A DNA stretch of 64,000 nucleotides. It comes from Clostridium sp. AT4 (GTDB taxonomy: Bacteria; Bacillota; Clostridia; Lachnospirales; Lachnospiraceae). The DNA lies in contig NZ_LN999828.1 in assembly GCF_001517625.2 (NCBI RefSeq), positions 1,856,660 to 1,920,659 of the forward strand, written 5' to 3'. The notes under the pieces are model-generated. The model ran no database searches. It saw nothing but the letters and a program-made list of their open reading frames with translations, and was not told the DNA's origin. How positions within the stretch are numbered: the stretch's first letter is position 1; the number at the start of each line of letters is the position of its first letter. Positions 9,453-16,968 of this stretch are shown one piece after another. The position numbers were made by a program, and so were the translations under genes.

Positions 9453-10868
9453 TTAAACATTTACTGCAAATTCGCCCTTTTTGTTTTCAAGTTCATATCC
9501 GTCTCTTTCTTTCCTCACACAGCCTGCCCTTTCCATTCTGTGAAGAAAATTATATGCGGAAACCTGAGACACGCCGAGAATGTTGCGGATATCTTCCACC
9601 CTGAACTCATTTGAAATTCCCACTTCGGAAACAATCCGACAGCATTTCTCTATGGTCTTCGGTTTGACTTCCTCTTTCAATTCCTTCTCAAGATTTATGA
9701 ACATTCTAAGTTGCGGCCCCGGAACGGCGTATCTCCTTCTCTCTTTTTCCGAAAAAGCATCCGTCATGTCCTTTACACACTGCTTTATGAACAGTGCCAT
9801 TTCTTCTATAAGCGGAATTGATACGGAATTGCCAAACTGTTTAAATTTCTGCTGATTCGATATTCCCTCTGGAAATGAAAAACCTTCATTTCCGTTCTCA
9901 TCCAAAAATGCATAACCGATGAACCCCTGCAGACGTCCCCATTCTTCCGGCGTCATTGTTCTGATGTATTCATTGTTAATCGGCGTTTGCTTTCTTCCTA
10001 CCATCATGCCGGCACATCTTCTTCCGTTAACCGGATCGTAAATCAGATTTCTCTCCTTACCCGAACCTCCCGTAGCCAGTAAAGTGCTGGAAATGGGATT
10101 TTCGACACCTTCGGCATTGACAATCCGATATCCGAATCCGTTTCCATTTTTTCTCTGTCTGGCCTTATGATTTTGTAATGTCTCCAAAAAACCGGAAGCA
10201 AGAAAAAAGCTGTCCGGCACATATTCATCAAGAATGTCCCTTACTGAGCCAAAAATAACCCTATTGTTTCTTACCGGCGTACTGTCCGGAATAAGCTGCA
10301 GGTGTTCTCCGAAATAGTCCCTGCTGAATGCAACTATGTATACTCTTGGTCTGTTCTGCGGAAGACCGAAGTTCTTTGTATTTCTGATAAAGGAAGACTT
10401 ATCGTATATCAGACTTCCGTCCTCTCCCCTTGTAACACCTACCACATGGTAGTTCAATTCATTTTCCAGTGTGTTTAAAATGATTTTAAACGTATTTCCC
10501 CCGTCATGACTTACCAGATTTTCAACATTTTCCAGAAAAACCACTTTCGGCATGGTTTGTTCTATAATTCTAGCGATGTAAAAAAAGATTGTTCCTTTTG
10601 TTGTATCCTTAAATCCTTCCCGTAAACCGATCCGACTGAAAGCCTGGCATGGAAATCCGGCAAGGAGTACATCATAATCCGTCCTGCAGACCGTCTTTCT
10701 GAATTCATCATATGTCACATCATTTTCTGCATTATCGCCAAACAAATGCTCATAAGTCCGACAGGCATATTCGTCTTTTTCCGCTGACAGGACATTTTCA
10801 AATTCACCGGCCAATTCAAAACCTCTCCTTATTCCGCCGATTCCGCAGCACAAATCTATCATACGCAT
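9453..10868 (-). CDS. drmMII: DNA (cytosine-5) methyltransferase DrmMII with C-terminal winged helix
   Basis: A 471-residue C5 methylase. It has the AdoMet motif DLCCGIGGIRRGFE at residues 5-18, the catalytic PCQ loop at 73-75 (Cys74), ENV at 113-115, a RPRVYIVA block, a target-recognition region and motif X (FGNSVSIPL). In class 2 DISARM this enzyme marks self DNA. After motif X come about 110 extra residues that look like a winged helix (FRVEDIRNILGVSQVSAYNFLHRMERAG). This may bind DNA for autoregulation or targeting. First gene of the operon; AGGAG lies 9 nt before the ATG. Confidence 0.9.
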   Translation of the reverse strand: MRMIDLCCGIGGIRRGFELAGEFENVLSAEKDEYACRTYEHLFGDNAENDVTYDEFRKTVCRTDYDVLLAGFPCQAFSRIGLREGFKDTTKGTIFFYIARIIEQTMPKVVFLENVENLVSHDGGNTFKIILNTLENELNYHVVGVTRGEDGSLIYDKSSFIRNTKNFGLPQNRPRVYIVAFSRDYFGEHLQLIPDSTPVRNNRVIFGSVRDILDEYVPDSFFLASGFLETLQNHKARQRKNGNGFGYRIVNAEGVENPISSTLLATGGSGKERNLIYDPVNGRRCAGMMVGRKQTPINNEYIRTMTPEEWGRLQGFIGYAFLDENGNEGFSFPEGISNQQKFKQFGNSVSIPLIEEMALFIKQCVKDMTDAFSEKERRRYAVPGPQLRMFINLEKELKEEVKPKTIEKCCRIVSEVGISNEFRVEDIRNILGVSQVSAYNFLHRMERAGCVRKERDGYELENKKGEFAVNV

Positions 10869-10988
10869 TTTATCTGTCTCCTCTACCCATTTTTTCCTCC
10901 AACCGTTTATAACGGCTTTTTTCTTAAGAATCAGTAATTCCTATATGCAAATTATGATTCCGTTATGGCGATAATTGGTTTTAACACA

Positions 10989-11007
10989 AATATTCAAGAA
11001 TATTATA
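10989..11007 (-). promoter_or_regulatory. palindrome and possible -10 box upstream of the DISARM operon
   Basis: AATATTC-AA-GAATATT at 10989-11004 is a perfect 7+7 dyad. It overlaps a TATAAT-like -10 on the minus strand (11002-11007), about 135 nt before drmMII. No good -35 box was found, so the promoter is weakly supported. The dyad is a plausible operator for the DrmMII C-terminal winged helix or another regulator. Confidence 0.35.
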
Positions 11008-11094
11008 TCATAACAATAACTAAATAGAAGAATTTATGTCATTTTTTTCCTATATCCTTCATATATTTACTTTTTCAATACAACTCATAGCAAC

Positions 11095-11124
11095 AAAAAA
11101 GAGCTCTCATATCAATGACAGCTC
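11095..11124 (-). terminator. terminator of the GHKL/Pth2 operon
   Basis: On the minus strand GAGCTGTCAT and ATGAGAGCTC form a 10-bp stem with one mismatch and a TGAT loop, followed by six T. It lies 13 nt after the stop of the zinc-ribbon gene and separates that operon from DISARM. Confidence 0.8.
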
Positions 11125-11136
11125 CTCATCCAACTC

Positions 11137-11328
11137 TTATTCAGTTTTTTCCTCATACTCCGCCAGTTCCTCAAAATCCCCGTCATCCCCCATCCTTCTC
11201 AGATAGTCCAGGCCGCCGTCCACAGCACACTTCCCGCAGTGGCAGGTAACGAAGTCGTGACAGCTTCGTGATTCGATCACATCCCCACAGTGATTGCATC
11301 GAATTACATTTCTTTTAATCTTTCTCAT
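11137..11328 (-). CDS. small zinc-ribbon protein
   Basis: A 63-residue protein with two Cys pairs, CNHCGD and CHCGKC, that can form a zinc ribbon, and an acidic C-terminal tail. AAGGAA precedes the ATG. It is the last gene of the GHKL operon, 15 nt after the Pth2 stop. The family is not recognised with certainty; such short proteins are common in accessory DNA of gut Clostridia. A role in binding RNA or protein is only a guess. Confidence 0.65.
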   Translation of the reverse strand: MRKIKRNVIRCNHCGDVIESRSCHDFVTCHCGKCAVDGGLDYLRRMGDDGDFEELAEYEEKTE

Positions 11329-11343
11329 AGCTTTCCTTTTCTT

Positions 11344-11799
11344 TTATTTGTAAAGCTGATATTTCTTGCTGATTTTGTGAGCAATTTCGTCGTCCAGTGG
11401 CTGAAAACCAATGGCCGTCAGTGTCCAGCCGATTCCGTCCTCATCCACTTCCTCCGGCTCCAGCTCCGTGAGACAACGGTCCCGTATGAGAAAGAAATCC
11501 TTTCCTTCTTCCAGGCCAAGCTCCTCTGCCATCGCCTTCGCTTTCAGCAGATTGTTCCGATTCTTGGCCTCGCAGACTGTTTTGGTAAAAATCCCACAGA
11601 TCCAGTCTTCATACACATCTTTTGAGAAAATATATTCCGCCCTGTAGCAGAGCTTTCCTGTCGCATCTGTTACTTCCGTTACATTCGCTCTGTCCCGCAA
11701 ATGGCTGGTTAAAAAAGCTTCGGAGGCATGGCAGCACTGGGCCGCCAGCTTCCCGGCAGACATCTCTAAATCTTTTCTCGCTATGATTAACTGTCGCAT
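11344..11799 (-). CDS. Pth2-family peptidyl-tRNA hydrolase
   Basis: A 151-residue protein with the Pth2 signature MSAGKLAAQCCHAS near the N-terminus, then a substrate-binding beta-strand region (GIFTKTVCEAKN) and FFLIRDRCLTEL. Pth2 enzymes release peptides from tRNA. In bacteria the housekeeping enzyme is the unrelated Pth1, so this copy is accessory. The start at MRQL is set by GGAGG six bases before the ATG. A longer reading from 11829 would overlap the upstream gene without a site of its own. It lies in the operon with two GHKL proteins, which is unusual. Confidence 0.78.
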   Translation of the reverse strand: MRQLIIARKDLEMSAGKLAAQCCHASEAFLTSHLRDRANVTEVTDATGKLCYRAEYIFSKDVYEDWICGIFTKTVCEAKNRNNLLKAKAMAEELGLEEGKDFFLIRDRCLTELEPEEVDEDGIGWTLTAIGFQPLDDEIAHKISKKYQLYK

Positions 11800-11816
11800 T
11801 TCTGTTCCTCCATATA

Positions 11817-12110
11817 TTAAAAATAGCAATATTCCGTTTCCATCAGCACTTTCCTGATCAGCGCTTCTTTACTTAAATTCGGGTACTTCTCAACTAGCGC
11901 ACAAAACTCTTTGTACTGGCCATCTGCACATTTCGTTTCAAAGAAGGTCCACAGCTTTTCTTTTCTCTCCTCTTCTGTTTCTTCTTTATTTCTGATGCAG
12001 TGTATTAAATATCTAAGGTAGGATTCTGCATATCCGATCCCATACCCTTCCTGATGCCAATAAGCATACTGCTCGTCCCATGAGCTGCGGTCGTATTTAT
12101 CCTCAAACAT
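11817..12110 (-). CDS. hypothetical small protein coupled to the GHKL-protease gene
   Basis: A 97-residue protein starting MFEDKYDRSSWDEQYAYW. It is rich in aromatic and charged residues and ends with a helical region (KYPNLSKEALIRKVL). The start is chosen because its ATG overlaps the upstream stop by 8 nt (ATGTTTGA), which implies translational coupling. No family recognised and no membrane segment. Its tight coupling suggests it works with the GHKL-metallopeptidase. Confidence 0.6.
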   Translation of the reverse strand: MFEDKYDRSSWDEQYAYWHQEGYGIGYAESYLRYLIHCIRNKEETEEERKEKLWTFFETKCADGQYKEFCALVEKYPNLSKEALIRKVLMETEYCYF

Positions 12111-13617
12111 CGCCTTCCACCGCCTTCCATTCCTTTTCGTATTCTTCCAGCTGTTTGGCCTCACGCAGCATCTGCAGGGCCATGAGCGTAATCATTTTTC
12201 GAAATGCTTCCGAACCGTCCCCACCAAACTGGTGCATCAGCTCGTGCATATACACTGCCACTGCTTCCGAAAACCGATCCTGTGCGAATAGTTCCACACG
12301 AAGCTGAATCGTCCTTATCTCTTGGCGAACTTTTAGTCCAAAAGAATTTTTCTCTCCTCCTGTCATATCAACCGAAAAAGCGGAACCGGCATTTACCGTT
12401 CGGTTGGTAATGATTCTGCAGTGTGGGAATTGGTTGTAGCAGACATATCCCTTAAAAACAGTTGCGGCAATCCGTTCCAGGATATCCAGATATCTTTGCT
12501 CCTTGAGATTCGCTTCACGAAGCTGCTCATAACCTCCATGCTCCCTGCACAGACTGTCCAGTGAATCAATGCTCAATGTTTCAAAATCGCTAAACACAAT
12601 CCTTCGGTTTCCGAATTCCACGCTTTTTCCAAACCACGCTAAAGCAAGTTTCCTCCGGTTTCCATACTCTTCATCCGGAAAGTCGGCAACCAGGCGGCTT
12701 CCATACTCTTTCCGGAATCTTTCCACTTCCTTACTGTCCTCCGCCACACGACGAATCAGATGGCTGACGGTTTCCTCCCAATCGTAATCCCAACGACCGG
12801 CTTTTGCGGATCGGCTCCATACCCGTTCAAGCACACGAAGGATTCTTCCTGCCGCTTTCGGTGATATCTGGTCAAATACCTCTTTCGAGCAGCGTTTAAT
12901 ATCGTTTTCGTAAAAATGATCCCGTTCCCTTCCTTCTTTTTCGGGACGGTAGGTATGGTTGCACACGATCAGCGGCACGCCCAGGGAAATCCGGTTCAGT
13001 CCTCCTGCATACAATGCACCTCTTTCCTCAAATCGGCTTCCTTTGCTCGGAAGATAAACAGCACAGAAGTCTGTTTCAGCGATTGATTCCAAAAAGTTTG
13101 GATTTTCTCTGTAAAAGTAATCCTCCACAGCCTTTTCACAAAGATCTGCATCCTGTCTGGATACATTCTTCAGTGTAAGCACAGATCCAGCGAGAAACTC
13201 CCGTTCCTCGGTTTCGTAAGCCAGAACCTTCACTTCCGTACCGTCGATCCTGTCCGCTGCTTCCGTCACATGCATTTTCCATTCCCTTGATTCCATTGTG
13301 ATATCCCAGCCATAATCCCGGTAGGCAATCAGGGAAGCGATTTTAAAACCTTCGCCGAATCTTCCCACCTGCATGGGAGTGGGAGTACTTCGTTTGCTCG
13401 ACGCTCCTATACAGGTAAGCCAGTCCATGGAAAAATCCCTGTTAGTCTGCATCCTGAGCGATTTTGTTTCTTCATTGTATGCATAGGAAAAATCCTTCCC
13501 GAACCGATCCGGTCCAACGGCGTCATAAAAATTCTGAACATAATCCCGCATGACCGCGAAAACTGTCCATTTAACCGGATAAGACATGACCAGATTCAGC
13601 TTTTCAATCTGTTGCAT
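12103..13617 (-). CDS. MORC-like GHKL ATPase fused to an HExxH metallopeptidase motif
   Basis: A 504-residue protein. The N-terminus fits a GHKL (Hsp90/MutL/MORC) ATP-binding fold: RDYVQNFYDA at 24-33 as N-box, IGASSK at 70-75, and VGRFGEGFK at 84-92, close to the MORC glycine loop. The DxGxG motif is not clear. At 458-462 is HELMH followed by QFGGDGSE, a zinc-protease-type site near the C-terminus. It overlaps the paralogous upstream gene by 14 nt and has GGAGG before the ATG. GHKL proteins of the MORC type occur in bacterial defence and restriction contexts. The combination with a protease site and the lack of a named match make its function unknown. Confidence 0.68.
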   Translation of the reverse strand: MQQIEKLNLVMSYPVKWTVFAVMRDYVQNFYDAVGPDRFGKDFSYAYNEETKSLRMQTNRDFSMDWLTCIGASSKRSTPTPMQVGRFGEGFKIASLIAYRDYGWDITMESREWKMHVTEAADRIDGTEVKVLAYETEEREFLAGSVLTLKNVSRQDADLCEKAVEDYFYRENPNFLESIAETDFCAVYLPSKGSRFEERGALYAGGLNRISLGVPLIVCNHTYRPEKEGRERDHFYENDIKRCSKEVFDQISPKAAGRILRVLERVWSRSAKAGRWDYDWEETVSHLIRRVAEDSKEVERFRKEYGSRLVADFPDEEYGNRRKLALAWFGKSVEFGNRRIVFSDFETLSIDSLDSLCREHGGYEQLREANLKEQRYLDILERIAATVFKGYVCYNQFPHCRIITNRTVNAGSAFSVDMTGGEKNSFGLKVRQEIRTIQLRVELFAQDRFSEAVAVYMHELMHQFGGDGSEAFRKMITLMALQMLREAKQLEEYEKEWKAVEGDV

Positions 13618-15163
13618 CCGCAGCCTCCTTCCATCGTTTTTCTGCTTTCTTTAACTCCTTCCGGTTTTCATACATCCAACTGCCGAGATAGGTCAAGAGT
13701 ACGGTCATCCGCTCACTCCGGTCCGTCCCGAATGCCCGGAACCGGCCCTTGCAGTATTTTATAAATGTCTCTGGAAAGCAGTCCTCGCTATAATCTTCCG
13801 GCTTAAGGAGGATATTTTCCACTCTGTATTTCCTGGAAATCCTTCCTCGTTTTCTCTTCTGACCATATTCTCTGCTGCAAAACTCCATAGGATTTCTGCT
13901 GTCATCGTTGCCTATCACAATTTTGGGCGGCATCTCATCCTGCCCCAGATTTGCCTGCACAACGGTTTCATAGGCTGCTTCCAATATGGCATCCATTCTT
14001 TCCTGTTTTGCATCCGGAACGGAAAAGACCGTTTGTTCCACATGTTCCCTGTAAGTTTCCAGAAGCGATGGCACACCCAGAAGGCGGAAGATCGGATTTA
14101 CCAGTTGCTCCTTCTTTCCGGAACTCCGATGCCATTCCTTTGCCTGTCTGATTTTACGGTTTTGAGCCGGGTCGGATCCGGTTCTCTCCATATACAGCAA
14201 CGCAGGATAATCTTTGACGAACCGTTCCCGTATCCCATCATCCATTGCCATGTTTCTCACAAGCTGGCAAACCACATAGTACCAGGTATTCAGATCCAAG
14301 GGCCACCGTGATGTCATAACCGGCATTTCCGCCCAATGATTTTTCATGTGCCGGAGCATTTCGTAGGAATCTGTCGGTGTCATGGTGCAGGCTACTTTAT
14401 AGATCAGAGAAGGAATCTCAAACCCGTACATCGTGTTCCGATCCCGTTTTTCGGAATCATATTTCTGCGTTTTGGCAAGAACCACCAACCGGAACGGCAG
14501 GGTTCCTCTGGCAAGGTAACGGTAGTACAAAAGCCCATAGTCCTTCTCCCACCATGCCGAAGGAATCCTCATCTCAGACCGCTCGTACACTGCATAATCT
14601 TCCGTATCCGCCAGGCAGCGGCCAAACAGCGGATTTCCCTGATAAAAAAATTCCAATAGCCCTTCCTGGATTATTCTTTCACGGCTTTTATCGATACCGG
14701 TTACTACCAGACAGGTCTCGCCGTCATCCTCCCGTTCTTCCACCTGATACCCCAACATCCTGGTGTTCTGACCATCTATTTTCTTCGTATAAACCTGAGG
14801 CCGCAGTTTCCAGTTCTGGGATTCCATTATAAAATCACATCCCATCCGTACAAGGCATAAGGCGCACAGCTTGAATCCCTCTCCGTAGTTTCCAACATAC
14901 CCTTCCTGTCCGGTCTTAGTACTTCCTCCGAAATAAGTCAGCCATTCATAGGAAAAGGGATGGTTCTTCGTTTTCATGGTAAGCGTGATGTTACCTGTTT
15001 TATCAACAGTATGATTGTAATCAAACTCCTTATGAAAATTTTCGTATCCGATGCTGTCGTAAAAGTTCTGGATCAAATCCCGCAGAATCCGCCAGAATTC
15101 CCAGTTTACCGGATAATCCATGACCAGATCAAGCGGGACAAGATACCGATTTCTTTTATCCAT
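13604..15163 (-). CDS. MORC-like GHKL paralogue without protease motif
   Basis: A 519-residue paralogue of the next gene. It has the same order of blocks: LDLVMDYPVNWE, RDLIQNFYDS, YFGGSTK, VGNYGEGFK and a MESQNWK strand. The matching C-terminal helix reads LLTYLGSWMYENRK where the partner has HELMH, so zinc ligands are absent. The start at MDKRN is set by AAGGAGG six bases upstream; a start 18 nt earlier lacks a site. This is the first gene of a five-gene operon. One active and one inactive copy suggests a hetero-oligomer (inference). Confidence 0.65.
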   Translation of the reverse strand: MDKRNRYLVPLDLVMDYPVNWEFWRILRDLIQNFYDSIGYENFHKEFDYNHTVDKTGNITLTMKTKNHPFSYEWLTYFGGSTKTGQEGYVGNYGEGFKLCALCLVRMGCDFIMESQNWKLRPQVYTKKIDGQNTRMLGYQVEEREDDGETCLVVTGIDKSRERIIQEGLLEFFYQGNPLFGRCLADTEDYAVYERSEMRIPSAWWEKDYGLLYYRYLARGTLPFRLVVLAKTQKYDSEKRDRNTMYGFEIPSLIYKVACTMTPTDSYEMLRHMKNHWAEMPVMTSRWPLDLNTWYYVVCQLVRNMAMDDGIRERFVKDYPALLYMERTGSDPAQNRKIRQAKEWHRSSGKKEQLVNPIFRLLGVPSLLETYREHVEQTVFSVPDAKQERMDAILEAAYETVVQANLGQDEMPPKIVIGNDDSRNPMEFCSREYGQKRKRGRISRKYRVENILLKPEDYSEDCFPETFIKYCKGRFRAFGTDRSERMTVLLTYLGSWMYENRKELKKAEKRWKEAADATD

Positions 15164-15208
15164 ATCGTCCCTCCTTTCCATCCTTTCATTTTATCAACGG
15201 TTTTATTA

Positions 15209-15234
15209 AAAGTCATGCAACCGGCAGATGCAGA
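15209..15234. repeat. direct repeat copy 1 (AGTCAYGCAACCRGCAG)
   Basis: AAGTCATGCAACCGGCAGATG here recurs with three or four changes at 17595-17620, in the same orientation, on the far side of the IS and two small genes. Confidence 0.6.
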
Positions 15235-15236
15235 AC

Positions 15237-15306
15237 ATAAAAAATCCGTTGCCGCAATACTTCTTTTCTACTCTTGTAAAATGAAGTAAGCACGACAACG
15301 GATTTG
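15237..15306. other. long imperfect hairpin between the GHKL operon and the IS
   Basis: AAATCCGTTG near 15240-15250 pairs with CAACGGATTT at 15297-15306, and inner arms TACTTC and GAAGTA extend the stem around a 20-nt loop. Read on the minus strand the right arm is followed by a run of T, so it could be a terminator shielding the GHKL operon from IS transcription, or part of its leader. Confidence 0.5.
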
Positions 15307-15331
15307 AAATCACTGATATTGTCAATATTGG

Positions 15332-15356
15332 TTTACACTTTTTTCTCAAGAATGTT
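15332..15356. repeat. IS3 left inverted repeat
   Basis: TTTACACTTTTTTCTCAAG and following bases match about 18 of 24 positions of the right end. Confidence 0.7.
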
Positions 15357-15361
15357 CGACC

Positions 15362-16267
15362 TTATGCTGCCTCCTGTAGCGAAGCATAGTATTGTTGTCG
15401 CTTAACCATTGGAGGTAGTCCACCATTAGCAGAGCAGATCCTCCGATTATTCCAGTAGCTGATGAAGTATCTCCAGATGAGCGTCTTTAACTGCTCTACG
15501 GTCATTGAGGTAGGATCGTAACGACCATAAAGTAATTCCTCTTTGAAGCGTGCCCACATGCTTTCGCATCTGGCATTATCATGGCATCTGCCACCGGCAC
15601 TGTTCATGCTTTGAACAATGCCATATCTGTTGATAGCTTTACGATATAGCTCACTGGTATACTGGGTTCCCCTGTCACTGTGAAGAATAGCTCCACGGAG
15701 CATCGGGTAAGCTTTGCAAGCATTCTCTAAGGTTTGTTCGCATCGGGTAGCTCTCATATTTGTATCCATAGCAAGTCCCAATACTGCTAAATCATAGCAG
15801 TCAAAGATAGCTGAAACATAGAGCTTCCCGTCAGAAGCCTTTATTTCAGTCATATCGGTCATGCACTTTTCAAGGGGCTTTTCAGCAGCGAAGTCACGCT
15901 TGATTAAATCGTCGGATTTACTGGCTTCTCTATCAGCTTTGGTAATACCATTCGGCTTACGTTTTGGTTTATGATTAAGACCAATTTCTGCCATGACACG
16001 ATAAACAGTTCTCTCACCGGGAATATGTACTCCCTCAGGCTGTTTGAGCTGTAAGGCCTGATACATACGGATTCTTCCATAAGTGTCATTGCATTCATCT
16101 TCGCTGCAAATATCAAGCATTGCATCTGCCAGTGCCTGATATTTCCAAGGGGTATCTTTTGCTTTTAGGAATTTGTTGAATGCCTGCCTTGAAACATGAA
16201 GCACTTTGCAATAAAAAGAAATTTTACCCTTAATCCGGCCGTCATCCGTTTTGATTGCAATAAACAT
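15362..16267 (-). CDS. IS3-family transposase OrfB (DDE integrase)
   Basis: A 301-residue catalytic subunit with an N-terminal HTH_21-type region and an rve integrase core. The DDE triad is visible as D in CMTDMTEI, D in LHSDRGTQYTS and E in NARCESMWARFK. It is probably made mainly as an OrfAB fusion through the A AAA AAC slippery site in the end of orfA. Its own ATG overlaps the orfA stop by one base (TAATG). Confidence 0.92.
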   Translation of the reverse strand: MFIAIKTDDGRIKGKISFYCKVLHVSRQAFNKFLKAKDTPWKYQALADAMLDICSEDECNDTYGRIRMYQALQLKQPEGVHIPGERTVYRVMAEIGLNHKPKRKPNGITKADREASKSDDLIKRDFAAEKPLEKCMTDMTEIKASDGKLYVSAIFDCYDLAVLGLAMDTNMRATRCEQTLENACKAYPMLRGAILHSDRGTQYTSELYRKAINRYGIVQSMNSAGGRCHDNARCESMWARFKEELLYGRYDPTSMTVEQLKTLIWRYFISYWNNRRICSANGGLPPMVKRQQYYASLQEAA

Positions 16268-16608
16268 TAATCTCTGTTTTTTGCTGACTTCCGACGGCTG
16301 GCTGCGAAAAAAGCACTTGCTTGCTCAAGGAATTCGTTTTCTTCTTTTAAGCGACGAATTTCCTTATCCTGCTCTTTTACACGCTTTCTGAGTTCAATAA
16401 GCTCATCGTTGAGGGATAAAGCATTCTTGGGCGTATGAACTGCTTCATTTGCACTGAGACGCCCCTCTTTGAAGGCTTTTATCCAAGTGTACATAGTACC
16501 CTTTGGAATCCCTAATTCCTGAGCAGCTTTATGACCGCCGATTTCCTGGGCAAGCTTTACCGCCTGTGCTTTAAATTCATTGTCATAAGATTTTTGATTC
16601 TGTGCCAT
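16267..16608 (-). CDS. IS3-family transposase OrfA
   Basis: A 113-residue DNA-binding subunit. It has an HTH_Tnp_1 segment (DNEFKAQAVKLAQEIGGHKA) followed by a leucine-zipper coiled coil (ELRKRVKEQDKEIRRLKEEN). GGGAG precedes the ATG. The slippery heptamer lies at 16276-16282 on the minus strand. A -1 slip there reads into the orfB frame upstream of the orfB ATG. Confidence 0.9.
   Translation of the reverse strand: MAQNQKSYDNEFKAQAVKLAQEIGGHKAAQELGIPKGTMYTWIKAFKEGRLSANEAVHTPKNALSLNDELIELRKRVKEQDKEIRRLKEENEFLEQASAFFAASRRKSAKNRD
16276..16282 (-). promoter_or_regulatory. -1 ribosomal frameshift site A AAA AAC
   Basis: The heptamer is in the orfA reading frame, six codons before the orfA stop region. 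A -1 shift continues CAG AGA TTA ATG into orfB. This is the usual way IS3 elements make the OrfAB transposase. Confidence 0.8.
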
Positions 16609-16649
16609 AGGTTTTTCTCCCGTTCTCGTATTGATTATGATTATATATC

Positions 16650-16674
16650 AAAATCCTTGAGAATAGGGTGTCAA
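16650..16674. repeat. IS3 right inverted repeat
   Basis: The minus strand reads TTGACACCCTATTCTCAAG, matching the left end with a few mismatches. Confidence 0.7.
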
Positions 16675-16712
16675 CTTTTATGATACAACACCAATATACA
16701 GAAAAATCCCCG

Positions 16713-16916
16713 TCATGGACGAGGATACTTTTCATACTTCTCTTCAAATGCGGCCTGAAACCATGCCATTGCCGCCGTCCGGAACCCATAAGTTCCAGAT
16801 AATGGCTTTCGCGGACGGAAAAAACGAACATCTTCGTTAAAATGTATTTTCTGCAATCCAATGCTCTGAACATTAACGTATACAGGATAACAACGCAAAT
16901 AACGGAAAACCTTCAC
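16713..16916 (-). CDS. hypothetical 67-aa protein
   Basis: Begins with GTG, with AAGG six bases upstream. The product is basic and aromatic (VFRYLRCYPVYVNVQSIG; AMAWFQAAFEEKYEKYPRP). No family is recognised. It ends 39 nt from the IS right end, so the IS may have displaced whatever followed it. It could be a real short gene or the remnant of a longer one. Confidence 0.4.
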   Translation of the reverse strand: MKVFRYLRCYPVYVNVQSIGLQKIHFNEDVRFFRPRKPLSGTYGFRTAAMAWFQAAFEEKYEKYPRP

Positions 16917-16968
16917 ATTTAACCTTAACTGCTTTTAGCAACGAATCGTCCGCCCGTCTGGAAAAAGA

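Larger units (their letters stand above)
15332..16674 (-). mobile_element. IS3-family insertion sequence
   Basis: About 1.34 kb with orfA and orfB overlapping and apparently intact. Ends contain related inverted repeats: TTTACACTTTTTTCTCAAG at the left and, on the other strand, TTGACACCCTATTCTCAAG at the right. The exact terminal bases and a target duplication could not be fixed. It sits between the GHKL operon and a small hypothetical gene and breaks no recognisable gene. Confidence 0.85.

Noticed and set aside
1..10868. Presence of drmC (PLD nuclease)
   Set aside because: No HKD motif protein in the window; it could lie to the left.
10902..10925. Plus-strand terminator-like CCGTT-TAT-AACGG plus T run
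   Set aside because: Stem is only 5 bp and no plus-strand gene lies upstream of it.
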